Both the position numbers and the translations under genes were made by a program. Source: Amycolatopsis sp. FDAARGOS 1241 (GTDB lineage: Bacteria > Actinomycetota > Actinomycetes > Mycobacteriales > Pseudonocardiaceae). From it: DNA of 64,000 nt. This document shows, piece by piece, positions 16,756-26,358 of this stretch. The first letter of the stretch is position 1, and every line of letters starts with the position of its first letter. The stretch is taken from assembly GCF_016889705.1 (NCBI RefSeq), contig NZ_CP069526.1:3100001-3164000 (forward strand), written 5' to 3'. The notes below the pieces were generated by a model. It ran no database searches and was not told where the DNA came from. It saw nothing but the letters and a program-made list of their open reading frames with translations.

Positions 16756-18447
16756 ATGGGAACTCAGCGAAGCGATCGGATCGCCAGGGAGCAGGCGGCG
16801 CTGCGGCGGGTCGCGATGCTGGTGGCCCGGGCGGCCACGCCGGAGGAAGTGTTTGCCGCGGTCGCAGAGGAAGCCGGGCGGCTGCTGGGTGCCCACCACT
16901 CGTGGATGACCCGATACGACCCCGATGGCGCGGCAACGGTGGTCGCCACGTGGAGCAGCACCGGTGCTGCCGTCCTCACCGGCACCCGATTGGGCCTCGG
17001 GGGACGGAACGTGCGCACGCTGGTGTTCCAGAGCGGCCGTCCCGCGCGGATCGACAGCGCCGCCACCTCGGGCCTCGTCGCCGACGACCTCCCTCGCGAA
17101 TTCGGTTACGGCGCAGCCGTGGGCGTGCCGGTCAGCGTCGAGGGCCGCCTGTGGGGTGCCATAGTCGTCGCATCCCGGCCAGGGGAACCGTTGCCGGCCG
17201 ACTCCGAGGCGTGGCTGGCCGGGTTCGCCGAGCTGGTGGCGACCGCGATCGCCAGCTCGCAGGCGCGGGTGCAGCTGCGCTGGTTCGCCGACGAGCAGGC
17301 GGCGCTGCGGCGGGTGGCGACGCTCGTGGCCCGGGCGGCCACGCCGGAGGAGGTGTTTGCTGCGGTCGCTGAAGAAGCCGGGCGGCTGCTGGGCGCCCAC
17401 CACTCGTGGATGACCCGATACGACCCCGACGGCGCCGCAAAGTTGATCGCCACGTGGAGCAGCACCGGCGCTGCCGTCCCCGCCGGAACCCTTCTGCCCC
17501 CCGGAGGGAGGAACGCGTACACGCTGGTGTTCCAGACCGGCCGTCCCGCGCGGATCGACAGCGCCATCGGCGCTCCGGGCCCGGACTGCGAAATCGCCAG
17601 CGAGCTGGGCGTTCGCTCGGCTGTCGGCGTGCCGGTCAGCACGGGAGGCCGCTTGTGGGGCGCCATCGTCGTGTCATCCACGCAAGAGGAGCCGCTACCC
17701 TCGGACACCGAGACGCGGCTGGCCGGGTTCACCGAACTGGCCGCCACCGCCATCGCCAACGCCGAAGCCCAGACAGAGCTGGCCGCCTCCCGGGCACGGA
17801 TCGTGGCCACCGCCGACACCACCCGCCGCCGGATCGAGCGGAACCTGCACGACGGCGCCCAGCAGCGCCTGGTCTCCCTCGCCCTGCAGCTACGAGCCGC
17901 GCAGCTGACCGCGCCCACCGGGGCCGGTGAGCTGATGCGGCAACTGGACGAGGTGGCCACCGGGCTGGTCGAGGTGCTCGAGGAGCTACGCGAGATCGCC
18001 CAGGGTCTACATCCGGCCACCCTGGCCGAGCACGGACTGCGTTCCGCGCTGAAGGCGCTCGCCCGCCGCTCCGCCGTTCCCGTCCAGCTGGATGTCCGGG
18101 TGAAGGGACGGCTGACCGACCCGGTCGAGACTGCCGCCTACTACGTGGTGACCGAGGCGCTGACCAACGCGGCCAAGCACGCGCACGCCACCACCGCCGA
18201 GGTCCAGGTGGCCGCCGGTGACGGCGCGCTGCACGTGCGCGTCCGCGACGACGGCTGCGGCGGCGCCGACCTCACCCGCGGCACCGGCCTCACCGGCCTC
18301 AAGGATCGAGCCGAGGCGCTCGGCGGCCACCTGGAACTGCACAGCCCGCCCGGAGAGGGCACCACCCTTCAGGTTCAGCTCCCGGCGGAGCACGTGCGAA
18401 GCCGACCACCTGTGAGCGTGTCAGCGATCAAGGACATTCCGTCTTAG
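16756..18447 (+). CDS. Orphan sensor histidine kinase with two near-identical GAF domains
   Basis: 563 residues. Two GAF modules (about residues 10-165 and 180-345) share long identical runs, such as EEVFAAVAEEAGRLLGAHHS and WMTRYDPDGAA, and come from a recent tandem duplication. A HisKA_3 dimerisation helix follows, with phospho-accepting His in RNLHDGAQQRLVSLALQLRA. The HATPase domain has ALTNAAKHAHATTAEVQV, the G1 box DDGCGGAD and GLTGLKDRAEALGG. No membrane segment, so it is cytoplasmic and senses a small molecule or redox cue. NarL-type kinases usually sit beside a LuxR-type response regulator; none is adjacent. ATG 16756 follows GCGGAGG. Confidence 0.9.
   Translation: MGTQRSDRIAREQAALRRVAMLVARAATPEEVFAAVAEEAGRLLGAHHSWMTRYDPDGAATVVATWSSTGAAVLTGTRLGLGGRNVRTLVFQSGRPARIDSAATSGLVADDLPREFGYGAAVGVPVSVEGRLWGAIVVASRPGEPLPADSEAWLAGFAELVATAIASSQARVQLRWFADEQAALRRVATLVARAATPEEVFAAVAEEAGRLLGAHHSWMTRYDPDGAAKLIATWSSTGAAVPAGTLLPPGGRNAYTLVFQTGRPARIDSAIGAPGPDCEIASELGVRSAVGVPVSTGGRLWGAIVVSSTQEEPLPSDTETRLAGFTELAATAIANAEAQTELAASRARIVATADTTRRRIERNLHDGAQQRLVSLALQLRAAQLTAPTGAGELMRQLDEVATGLVEVLEELREIAQGLHPATLAEHGLRSALKALARRSAVPVQLDVRVKGRLTDPVETAAYYVVTEALTNAAKHAHATTAEVQVAAGDGALHVRVRDDGCGGADLTRGTGLTGLKDRAEALGGHLELHSPPGEGTTLQVQLPAEHVRSRPPVSVSAIKDIPS
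16783..17790 (+). repeat. Tandem duplication of the GAF-coding segment
   Basis: Bases 16789 onward and 17305 onward are direct repeats of about 490 bp. Identity is highest (over 90%) in the first 150 bp of each unit and lower toward the ends. Confidence 0.8.
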
Positions 18448-18456
18448 CCCGGAGAG

Positions 18457-18500
18457 GGACGCTGCGTTTGAGGAACATCGGAACGAAAAGCAGCGCTAAG
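18457..18500 (+). mobile_element. Solo Tn3-family terminal inverted repeat
   Basis: The sequence GCGTTTGAGG then AACATCGGAACGAAAA (18464-18489), followed by CAGCGCTAAG, has the Tn3-type GGAACGAAAA...CGxTAAG ending. The same 26 bp recur at 38109-38134, in the same orientation, where a Tn3 transposase start follows. No transposase is seen here. Confidence 0.7.
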
Positions 18501-19205
18501 CCGAGGACCCGCTGATCAGAGTGATGCGGGTGTGCGAGCGCCCAGCAGGTATGAGATCTGCGACACACGATGCGCCGGCATCGACAGAACCGGAACCTCG
18601 GGGGCGACTGCCCCGAATGTGCACGCGCGGCTGCGCGATGGTTGTGTCTCGAAACCAAAGCAGCGGGAGTCCGGCGGCAGGAGCAGGTGGCACATGAGCC
18701 CGCCCCGCGCTGCCGTGGGGCGGGGGCGCAGCGGGGCGGGGTGGTTTGAGGCCGGCGCGGGGGTCGCCTCTCGGCGAGTGGCGCGACCTGGGGCCGAAGA
18801 CTCGGCGGTCCGGGAGGGCAGTGGGTGGAGCCCGGGGACACCACCGCACCGGCAATCACTTGCAACGCTGCCCGCCCCCGGATATTCCACAGTGGACGTG
18901 GCGAGGTGCTCCCACCCCCGGCTAGCCGTCAAGAGGGAGTTCTCGGAGATCTCGCGGAAGATCCAACGGAGGAGGCCCCTGACCAGCGGTCCCCGTAGTA
19001 CCCGTCGAAAATCGGGCGGATATGCCTGACCAGCAGTGATCAGTCGTTGGCGGCGCGGTGGTCGGCGACCGTTTGCTGAACGCCTACGCTGCCGCGCCAT
19101 GGTCCGGACCTTCCACGCGGAGGTAACCGGATCAGGAGACCGCGGCCGAACTGGACGGCTGGGTCCGCCGCCGCCACACCCGCCGTGTAGCCTTTCGGCA
19201 CACGA
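18501..19205. other. Gene-free stretch with recombinase-element remnant
   Basis: No intact gene. Bases 18987-19040 resemble, in inverted orientation, the sequence just past the recombinase fragment at 52353-52405. Bases 19026-19068 match 31308-31350 with one change; this is the last codons (ADHRAAND-stop, minus strand) of a serine recombinase plus its 3' flank. It is a short leftover of that element. Confidence 0.6.
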
Positions 19206-19279
19206 CGCGGGGTGGAGCAGCTCGGTAGCTCGCTGGGCTCATAACCCAGAGGTCGCAGGTTCAAATCCTGTCCCCGCTA
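19206..19279 (+). tRNA. Initiator tRNA-fMet (CAT anticodon)
   Basis: 74 nt fold into a full cloverleaf. The anticodon loop is CTCATAA. The anticodon stem has three G-C pairs (GGG/CCC) and base 1 is C opposite U72, both marks of initiator tRNA. The T arm reads GCAGGTTCAAATCCTGT. CCA is not fully encoded. A hairpin (19288-19320) follows. Confidence 0.95.
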
Positions 19280-19287
19280 CTGCGAAG

Positions 19288-19320
19288 AGGCCCGGTTTGC
19301 CCATGGTGCAGGCCGGGCCT
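19288..19320 (+). terminator. Terminator behind tRNA-fMet
   Basis: AGGCCCGG (19288-19295) pairs with CCGGGCCT (19313-19320). It lies between the tRNA and the convergent methyltransferase gene and could serve both. Confidence 0.6.
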
Positions 19321-19323
19321 TGG

Positions 19324-20217
19324 TCATTGGCGGATCTGTGGCGGATCCGCGAACTTTGTGAGACTGGTGCCTGAACTAGGCGCGACGGCGTTCATCACGG
19401 TGGCGAGCTCTGTGGCCGCGCCGGCCGGGCGGGAGATGTACAGCTGGGCGTACAGCCAGCCGTCGGTCTCCAGGCCCTGCGGGTCCATACCCGCGCTCGA
19501 GAGCGTGTCCAGGATCTGGGTCTGCTCCTGCGCCGAGGCGAACCTTCGCTGCCGGAACACACCGTCGACGCGGGCGCTCTGGTAGCCCAGCTCGGCCAGG
19601 CTTGCCGCGACCGGGTCGTAGGAGAACATCCGCAGCACAAAATGCGCCATCCACGGCCGCGATCCGTGCGCGATCCGGGCGATGGTCTTGTCCGTGACGT
19701 ACCCGACGCAGCCGGTCGAGATGACGAGGTCGACCCCGGCCAGCAGGTCCTGTTGCTCCGGCGTCGGATCGTCCTGCTCAAGGTCCGCGTGGATCGCGGC
19801 GTCGATGAAGCCGGCCGATTGCGCATAGGCCAGCGCCGGACCTGAGCTGTCGAGACCGATGAAGCGGATGTCGTCGGTACCCGCGTGCGAGCGGACCCAG
19901 CCACGGTCGGCCGCGAGCAGTGCTTCGTGGTCGAGGGCGAGCACATCCGGACCCGTGTAGTGGTCGTAGAGCTGGTCCATCGTCACGTCGCACCGTTGCA
20001 GGACCGCGTTGACGCCATAGGAGCAGCCGACGTCGAGCACCGTCGGTTCCGCGACGCCGCGTTCGGCGCGGTATTCCTCGATCAGCTTGCTGAAGTAGGG
20101 CTTGGCCAGTTGTGGAATGAGATAGCCGACCTGGCTCAGCGTGCCGAAGAAGGCACGCGGATCGGGCTCGGCGTAGATGTGGTCGAAGGAGATTTTGCCG
20201 GTCGAGTCGATGGGCAC
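19324..20217 (-). CDS. Class I SAM-dependent methyltransferase
   Basis: 297 residues from GTG 20217, chosen because AGGAG lies about six bases upstream; a longer frame to 20391 is less likely. SAM-binding motif I is VLDVGCSYGVNAVL. An acidic post-motif lies in FIGLDSSGPALAYA, and motif IV-like LAGVDLVISTGCVGYV follows. The N-terminus (ISFDHIYAEPDPRAFFGTL, YLIPQLAKPYFSKLIEEYR) is typical of a group of actinobacterial methyltransferases without known substrate. Single gene, convergent to the tRNA. Confidence 0.85.
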   Translation of the reverse strand: MPIDSTGKISFDHIYAEPDPRAFFGTLSQVGYLIPQLAKPYFSKLIEEYRAERGVAEPTVLDVGCSYGVNAVLQRCDVTMDQLYDHYTGPDVLALDHEALLAADRGWVRSHAGTDDIRFIGLDSSGPALAYAQSAGFIDAAIHADLEQDDPTPEQQDLLAGVDLVISTGCVGYVTDKTIARIAHGSRPWMAHFVLRMFSYDPVAASLAELGYQSARVDGVFRQRRFASAQEQTQILDTLSSAGMDPQGLETDGWLYAQLYISRPAGAATELATVMNAVAPSSGTSLTKFADPPQIRQ

Positions 20218-20391
20218 CCCGGTCTCCTGACTGGACGGTATGGCGTGACTGCCTCGGATGAGACGGTCACGGCCCGGGCCTCGTGCACGCACATCCGTGG
20301 GTTGCCGCGCAGGGGCTGCCCGCTCGGTCCATCCGACATACGTGGGAGGCCCGGTGGTTGTTGAGCGTACGAGTGTGAGCTCGAAGTTCAC

Positions 20392-21135
20392 ACCCGCTCG
20401 ATCACGGCTGCGGTGATAGCGGCCGCCAGATCAGGAGCCTCGCATCATCCGCTCCACTCGGACCCCGGGAGCGCACACAGCTCGCCGACGGGCCGGGGGG
20501 CACGCGCCTGGGGGCGGGGCGCCGCCGGGATATGAGCGAAACGGGCAACGGCCTCTTGAATCTGCTGGTCAGGGGTCGTGTCGGCGAGGGCGCGGTGTTA
20601 TCGGTAGCTTGGGTCGACGGCCTCCCCTTCGTCGGCGCCCCCTGCGAGAGGGCGCGTCCGACGAGATCGAGCGCGGGTAGCCGCAGTGAGCATCAACCGC
20701 CACGGTCGTGGTCCCTTCTCGTGCGTGCAAACGGCCAACTCCAGTCGCTCAGGTGCCACCTCGATTTTCTAGACTCTGATGCCCTCTCCTTCTCGCCCAC
20801 TTAAGAAAAGGAATCCGAATGGCTCAGACCAGGCGACCTGGGGTGTGCGTTCCCCGAGCCCGTCTCCGGACCCGCTGACGCGGTTGCTGACTGCGTGGCG
20901 CCGCGACGTCGAGGCCGAGCCGCTCGCCTCGTCGCTGGCGATCGCGGCGTTGCGCCGCCGCGGAATGGCGAGACTGTCGAAGCGGTAGGCCGGCAGGCCG
21001 TGGGGCTTTGCTTCGCTCCCACTTGAGGACTGGACCACGTTTGCGCAGTTGAGCGGCCTGGCATAACAAAACGCACCTCGGGCTTGCGTGCCCATGGTGC
21101 GCCATGTAGTCGCGTAGCGTGTTTGCACCTTCGGT
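20392..21135. other. Gene-free stretch
   Basis: Short open frames only. A 70-codon plus frame at 20779 (DPLTRLLTAWRRDVEAEP) may be a gene remnant, but I cannot assign it. The end provides the strong ribosome site GGGGGAGGTGAGG (21138-21150) for the next gene. Confidence 0.4.
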
Positions 21136-21153
21136 TTGGGGGAGGTGAGGCAC

Positions 21154-22866
21154 GTGGTGGCTGCGGAAGCGTGGGCAGCTGTGCGTCGGGCGTTGCGTCC
21201 GGCCGATCGGGGCTGGGCGGTCCTCCCGGCACTGCGCACGGTGCTGGCCGTAGGTGTGTGCGCGGCGGTCGGGGCGGCGACGGGGGGCTTTGCGGTGCTC
21301 GGGGTGATGTACTTCGGCGCGGCGTGCGCGGTGGTGTTCGTGACGGCGGGGGAGTACCGCACGCGTGTGATCGCGTTGGCGGGTCAAGGGATCGGCGCCG
21401 TGCTCGGGCTCGGGATGGGCGCGGTGGCGGCCACGCTTGCCGGGCAGGTGGCGGTGGCGGCCGCGGTGGCGCTGGTGTGCGGGGTGTTCGGCGCGATCGG
21501 GCCGGTGTTCACGGCCGGCGCGGTGATGGCGGTGATCGGGGTGGCGTTCGGGCAGTTCAGCGGGCTGGCCCTGCCGTGGTGGCAGCAGGCGGGCTGGTAC
21601 TTGCTTGGCACGGCGATCGTCGCGGTGCCGGCCCTGGTGCCGTGGCTGTTGGGCCCGCGCCGGTACGAGCGGCGCGCCATCGCCGAAGTGTTCCGCGCGT
21701 CGGCGGAGTTGCTCGCGGCCATCGGCACCGAGCAGGCGCACCGGCGGCGCGTGGAACTGGCGGCCTGCAGCGCCACCGCGCACGCCGCCGTGCTCGGGCA
21801 CCGGCTGACGGTCCCGGGGCGGCACCGGGACCTGCTGGTCGACCTGGCCGCCGCGCAGGAGACCGCGGTGCGCGCCGCGACGTACTACCACGAAGGGCGA
21901 ACTCCTCCGGCCGAGGTTATCCGTGCGGTGCGTGCGGGCGAGCATCCCGGCCACGACGTGGTGGTCGTGATCCCGTGGCGCCGGCGGGTGGCGATCGCGG
22001 TGCGCGGGCTCGCCCGGCGGCCGGTGCTGCTCGCCGGGGTGCGGCTGGCATGGTGCGTGGGCATCGCGACACTGCTGGCCGGGGCGGTGCACCCCGAAGG
22101 TCACGCGTACTGGCTGCCCCTGACGGTGGCCGTCGTCGTCCGGACCGAGTACGGCACGGTTTTCGTGCGCACCGTCAACCGGATCGCCGGGACGGTGGGC
22201 GGCGCGCTCGTCGCGGTGGTAGCTCTGCTGGTGTTCGGCTCAGGCTGGCCCGTCGCGCTCGTCGCCGCGCTGTCCATCGGCTTCGCGGTGCTCGCGGCCC
22301 CGAAGCTGTACGCGCTGAGCGTCGTCGGTGTGACCGCCTCGGCCCTGCTCAGCGCGTGCATCGCGGTGGAGGACACCGTGTTCCCGCTCGTGCGTGTCAT
22401 CGACACGCTGCTGGGCTGCGCCGTGGCGCTCGTCTTCGGCTACTTGCTGTGGCCCGGCCGTCATGCCCTGCCGGCCAAGGCCGATCTCGCGGCCACAGCC
22501 CGGCAGGTGGTCGCGTACCTCCAGGCGACGGTGGCACCCGACGGCGACCGGACCGGCTACCAAGCCATGCGCGACGAAACCTACCGCGTGGTGCACGAGA
22601 CGCGGACCGCCGTCGCCGCAGCGCTGGCCGATCCGCCACCGCTGGGCGCGCTCGCGGCCGCCGCGCTGCCCTCGGCCGTCACGCTGGAGGACGCGACCGA
22701 CGGGATCACCACACTGCGAGAACGGCTCGTCGCCGGCGCGGAACCGCCCACCGGCGACCAGGTCCGGGCAGTCATGCAGTCGGTCACCGAGTGGAGCCGG
22801 CCGATCGGCCACACGCTGGACCCGCCGGCCACGCTCATCCGGCGCACTCTCATCGACCAACCGTAA
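21154..22866 (+). CDS. FUSC-family inner-membrane protein (putative exporter)
   Basis: 570 residues. Two hydrophobic blocks of about five to six segments each (roughly residues 20-165 and 285-430) flank and precede soluble helical regions, the double FUSC layout of aromatic-acid/fusaric-acid-type exporters. The conserved WLPLTVAVVVRTEYGTVF motif begins the second block. The likely role is proton-driven export of aromatic or other organic acids; the substrate is unknown. GTG 21154 (or 21157) follows a strong Shine-Dalgarno. TTG 21136 would need an unusual start. No partner periplasmic gene is near. Confidence 0.87.
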   Translation: MVAAEAWAAVRRALRPADRGWAVLPALRTVLAVGVCAAVGAATGGFAVLGVMYFGAACAVVFVTAGEYRTRVIALAGQGIGAVLGLGMGAVAATLAGQVAVAAAVALVCGVFGAIGPVFTAGAVMAVIGVAFGQFSGLALPWWQQAGWYLLGTAIVAVPALVPWLLGPRRYERRAIAEVFRASAELLAAIGTEQAHRRRVELAACSATAHAAVLGHRLTVPGRHRDLLVDLAAAQETAVRAATYYHEGRTPPAEVIRAVRAGEHPGHDVVVVIPWRRRVAIAVRGLARRPVLLAGVRLAWCVGIATLLAGAVHPEGHAYWLPLTVAVVVRTEYGTVFVRTVNRIAGTVGGALVAVVALLVFGSGWPVALVAALSIGFAVLAAPKLYALSVVGVTASALLSACIAVEDTVFPLVRVIDTLLGCAVALVFGYLLWPGRHALPAKADLAATARQVVAYLQATVAPDGDRTGYQAMRDETYRVVHETRTAVAAALADPPPLGALAAAALPSAVTLEDATDGITTLRERLVAGAEPPTGDQVRAVMQSVTEWSRPIGHTLDPPATLIRRTLIDQP

Positions 22867-23256
22867 ATGGAGTCGTTCGGGCCGGGAACCACCCGTCAGG
22901 CTGGTGACCTGCACGTTTCCCCCGGCGGCTGCCTGAGTGCCGGGTTAGGCTCGCGCCAAGATGCCGCCGGGCGCCGGCCACCCGGCTCACCGGCGAGCCG
23001 GGGAGGTCCGATGGCCACGCGCGCGAGGCGACCGGTCAGTGGTGCCCGGCTACGTGGAGCCGATGCCCCGCCGCGACCTCGGGTAAAGCGGATCTTCGTG
23101 ATTTGTGGGGCCGGGAGTTTGGCCGGTAGGGCAATGCTGTTTCCCTGTCTTCTCGGGAGGCGACGAACACGCTGGATATGTTCCGTCGCCGTTGCCAAGA
23201 TCAACACGGATTCGCCCGATGACAATTCGAGCGCGTGCGAAAAGGGGAGAACAGAC
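22867..23256. other. Intergenic stretch
   Basis: No gene seen in 390 bp. Bases 23242-23247 (GGGGAG) form the ribosome site for the small secreted protein that follows. Confidence 0.5.
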
Positions 23257-23484
23257 GTGAAACTTAGCAGCAAGGCCCTCGCTACGGGACTGGTCGCCGG
23301 TGCGCTGGTCCTCGGTGGGAACGCGATCGCCTCGGCCTCGACGGTAATCGCGACCTACAGCGACCCGAACGCGTGCCAAGCCTCGCTGGCGATCTACGAG
23401 ACCGTGCACCCGGGCGCTTCGGTCTCTTGCGAGCAGGTCACGATCAGTGGTGGCGAACTCCGCTGGTGGCTCGTGCAGAACTAG
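23257..23484 (+). CDS. Small secreted protein
   Basis: 75 residues from GTG 23257. A Sec signal peptide (KALATGLVAGALVLGGNAIA, cut near ASA) leaves a mature peptide of about 47 residues with two Cys (ACQASL, VSCEQV) and a hydrophobic end WWLVQN. It is followed by a good terminator. Unnamed, with some likeness to short exported peptides of Amycolatopsis; function unknown. Confidence 0.65.
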   Translation: MKLSSKALATGLVAGALVLGGNAIASASTVIATYSDPNACQASLAIYETVHPGASVSCEQVTISGGELRWWLVQN

Positions 23485-23502
23485 TCGCGTAAGTATGGAG
23501 GT

Positions 23503-23534
23503 AAGTGCGCCGCGGCCATAACTGCGGCGCACTT
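23503..23534 (+). terminator. Terminator after the small secreted protein
   Basis: AAGTGCGCCGC (23503-23513) pairs with GCGGCGCACTT (23524-23534) across a 10-base loop. Confidence 0.7.
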
Positions 23535-23701
23535 ATCTGCATTCGGAGCAGTTCCACGTGCCGCGCAATTCGATCAGCGGTACCGGCTGGTCGCGTATTG
23601 ACCGGACAGCTTCTTGGCGTTGGCGAGCGCGACGTCGTAGGCCAGCGGCGCGGCCGAAGGTGGAGTTGCATGCCCACGCCACCGAGGGGGTACATCATGG
23701 T

Positions 23702-24168
23702 GTGCACCCCGACAAGATCGCTGAGCCGCGAAGACCGCCAGAAACCCGCGCGCTCCCGGCGCGTGCCGCGGCCGATGCCCCGGCGCCCCCGGTGCTGCAC
23801 CTGCGCCAGCCGGCCCGGATCGAGGACACCTCCACCCTCCGCCACGCTCTCGCCGCCTGGGCCCGGGGCCGCGGCCTGCCGCAAGAGCTGATGGTCGATC
23901 TCGAGCTTGCCGTCTACGAGGCCCTGGTCAACGCCGTCGAGCACGCTTACCCCGACGGCACCACCGGCACGACGACCAGGCCATGCGCGTCACCGCCACC
24001 GTCACCGACCGCGGCCGCTGGCGGCCCCAGCCCGAGCCCGACCCGCTCCGCGGCCGAGGACTGGCCCTGATCCGCTTGCTGGCCGACCACGCCGAGATCA
24101 CCCCGACCACTCAAGGCACTGTCGTCACCATGTGCTGGCAACTCCCCCGCGACCACGCCACCGGCTAG
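23702..24168 (+). pseudogene. Frameshifted anti-sigma-type ATP-binding protein (HATPase_c_2)
   Basis: The first frame has VDLELAVYEALVNAVEHAYP, the N box of RsbW/SpoIIAB-like kinases that bind Mg-ATP. A frame change near 23970 is needed to continue as MRVTATVTDRGRWRPQPEP and the G boxes DPLRGRGLALIRLLADHAEI. A single-base gain near 23970 would restore a protein of about 155 residues. In actinobacteria these switch proteins bind sigma factors or anti-anti-sigma factors. It lies 300 bp before an equally frameshifted GAF/ANTAR gene. Confidence 0.7.
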
Positions 24169-24465
24169 GCCGGCCAGCGCCACGTCTGCCCTGATCTGTA
24201 TCCCACACCCACGGTCAGACCACGCCGCCCGGCGGGACGTGGTGACCCGGCATGACCGAGCCGGCATGGTGGCGTGCGCCAGTAGTAAAAACCCCGGTCC
24301 GGTCGGCCCGCGCGGTGCCCCGGGCCGGCCCGGCCTGCTCACCGGACGGTCATGGCGGGAACGACGCTGTCTCACGAGATGGCGGGGCTCGGTCGTGCCG
24401 TAACGTTGGCTTCCGCGGGGCGGCACAGCCGGCCGTCTTCGCCGTGCGCAGACAGGAAGACCGGC

Positions 24466-25262
24466 ATGAGCAGTGAGCAGGAATGGCAACGCGACAAGGC
24501 CCTGTTCGTCGAGGACAACTGTCAGGACGCTGAGGGCCCAGGCCTGCTGGCCGGGCAGTTCGCCGAACTGACGGCCCGGCTGCTCACCGCCCCGACCGTC
24601 GACGACGTGCTGCGGCGGGTCCTTGAGGCGACCACCCTCATGGTCCCGTCGGCCGATCTGGCGAGCTTCACCCTGATCGGCCGCGACGGCGCCTTCCACA
24701 CCCCGGAGGAGACCGACGAGGTCGCCCTCGAACTAGACCGCCTGCAGTACCGGTTCCGCGAAGGACCGTGCGTCGAAGCCGCGGACCCCGCCGGGCCGGC
24801 CGTCGCTGTCGCACCCGACCTCGCCAACGAGCCGCGCTGGCCACGCTGGGCGCCGGCCGCCACCGAACTCGGCATCCACGCCGTCATCTCCACCGCCCTG
24901 ATCCCCGGCCCCCGCAAGGCCCGTCGGTCGGCGCGCTCAACGTCTACTCCCGCACCACCAACGGCCTGGACAAAGCCGACCGCGACGCGCTCCTGCTGCT
25001 GGCGACCCACGCGTCGCTGGCCCTGGCCACGACCGACGCCGTCACCCGCGCCGAGCTGGAAGTCGCCCACCTCCGCAAGGCAATCGCGAGCCGCGACGTC
25101 ATCGGACAAGCCAAAGGCATCATCATGGCCCGCCGTGGCGTGTCCGCCGACGAGGCGTTCGACCTGCTCCGCCACACGTCCCAGGACCTCAACATCAAAC
25201 TGGCCGAACTCGCCCGGACCCTCACTGACCGGCACACCGAACTCGACCTGCCCACGCACTGA
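24466..25262 (+). pseudogene. Frameshifted GAF-ANTAR antitermination regulator
   Basis: Frame one encodes a GAF domain (FAELTARLLTAPTVDDVLRR, STALIPGPRK). Near 24915 the frame changes and continues with SVGALNVYSRTT, then a clear ANTAR domain (VIGQAKGIIMARRGVSADEA, FDLLRHTSQDLNIKLAELAR), which binds paired RNA hairpins to prevent termination. One missing base in the run GGCCCCCGCAAGGCCC would explain the break. Restored length is about 265 residues. ATG 24466 has AGGAAG upstream. Confidence 0.75.
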
Positions 25263-25488
25263 ACCGCGCTCAACGACCAGCCGTGCCGGGCATGCAGCAG
25301 CGTGGTGATCGCACCTCCTCGGCACTCGCTGCCCGTGGGGGGCGACCCCGCCCGTCCTCGGTCTAGAGCGGACGGGGTCTAAACCCGACGTTTCCCGCGC
25401 GAGACGTAATGGGTCGACAGCTTCTTCGCGTTCGCCCGCGACCTTGTATGCCACGGGGGTGGTGGACTCGATCAGTTCGACGGATCCC

Positions 25489-26358
25489 TCACCTGGGCAG
25501 CGAGTCCGTCCACTCGGCACTGATCGCGGCCCCCCGCGGGTCGTCCAAGTGGTACACGGCGCCGTCGGCGGTCACGAACGTCGACGTGCCGTTGACACGC
25601 CCGGTCGCCGGGGCGACGACCAGGCGTTCCTCCCCGGGCAGCACGAGCCCGCGCCCGCCGGGCACGGCACCGAGGTCGCGGACGCCCGGATAGGCGGCGA
25701 TCGCACGGAACGCCGCGGCCCGCACACCCGGCGGCGCGGGCAGCGCCGACACGAGGGAAACCAGCGACTCCAGCAATGCCTGCTCCCGGTCGCTCGCGGT
25801 CAGCGGACCCGCACTCGTCCGGGCGTCGCTGTGCTTCAGCGCCTCCGCGATCCAGTCGCGCAGCGCCGTCGGGTCGGTGGGCAGGGCTCGAAGCTGGTCG
25901 AGGGTCACGTCGACGACGCCCAGCCGGAAGGGGTTCGACTGGCCCAGCGGCACGACCCGGCCACCGGACTTCGCGCCGCGGAACCACTGGTGACCGTCGG
26001 CCGTGGTCCAGGACTCGTACGTCAGATCCCGGGACGTCGTCACGACGTGCCAGTAGGTGCCGGTTTCCGACGGCGCCTTCGCGGCCACGGTGGCCGCCGC
26101 GAGCAGGACGTCCTGGCCGGTGACGACGGGGGCCACCGCCTGCGGCCGCGGGGCCTCCGCGGGAGCGCCGGGCAGGGTCGCCACCACGATGGCGGCCGCG
26201 GCCGCGGCGGCGAGGCCGGTGCCGAGCACGAGCGGGCGGCGTCGCCTCCGTGGCGCGCCGAGCATCCGGTTCTGCAGCCGGTGCCGGCTCCGGTCGACGA
26301 CTTCCTGGGCCGGTTCGGTGGGCAGCAGCACTGCCCGCAGGGTCTGCAGGTCATTCAT
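25489..26358 (-). CDS. CU044_5270-family protein, ECF-sigma-associated
   Basis: 289 residues. A cytoplasmic N-terminus (MNDLQTLRAVLLPTEPAQEV) is followed by one membrane helix (about residues 44-63, LVLGTGLAAAAAAAIVVATL) and an external domain (GTYWHVVTTSRDLTYESWTT, GTSTFVTADGAVYHLDD). This is the standard plan of CU044_5270 proteins, which sit behind ECF sigma factors and probably act as their membrane anti-sigma or sensor partners. The start overlaps the sigma gene by eight bases (ATGAATGA), indicating translational coupling. Confidence 0.88.
   Translation of the reverse strand: MNDLQTLRAVLLPTEPAQEVVDRSRHRLQNRMLGAPRRRRRPLVLGTGLAAAAAAAIVVATLPGAPAEAPRPQAVAPVVTGQDVLLAAATVAAKAPSETGTYWHVVTTSRDLTYESWTTADGHQWFRGAKSGGRVVPLGQSNPFRLGVVDVTLDQLRALPTDPTALRDWIAEALKHSDARTSAGPLTASDREQALLESLVSLVSALPAPPGVRAAAFRAIAAYPGVRDLGAVPGGRGLVLPGEERLVVAPATGRVNGTSTFVTADGAVYHLDDPRGAAISAEWTDSLPR

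Noticed and set aside
16783..17790. CRISPR-like regular repeat
   Set aside because: Only two long coding repeats (GAF modules); no short repeats with spacers anywhere in the window.
19206..19279. Attachment site of the tyrosine integrase at 55683
   Set aside because: I found no second copy of the tRNA 3' half near the integrase or elsewhere in the window.
20824..22104. 426-codon minus-strand frame
   Set aside because: Antisense to the FUSC membrane protein; His/Arg/Pro-rich shadow.
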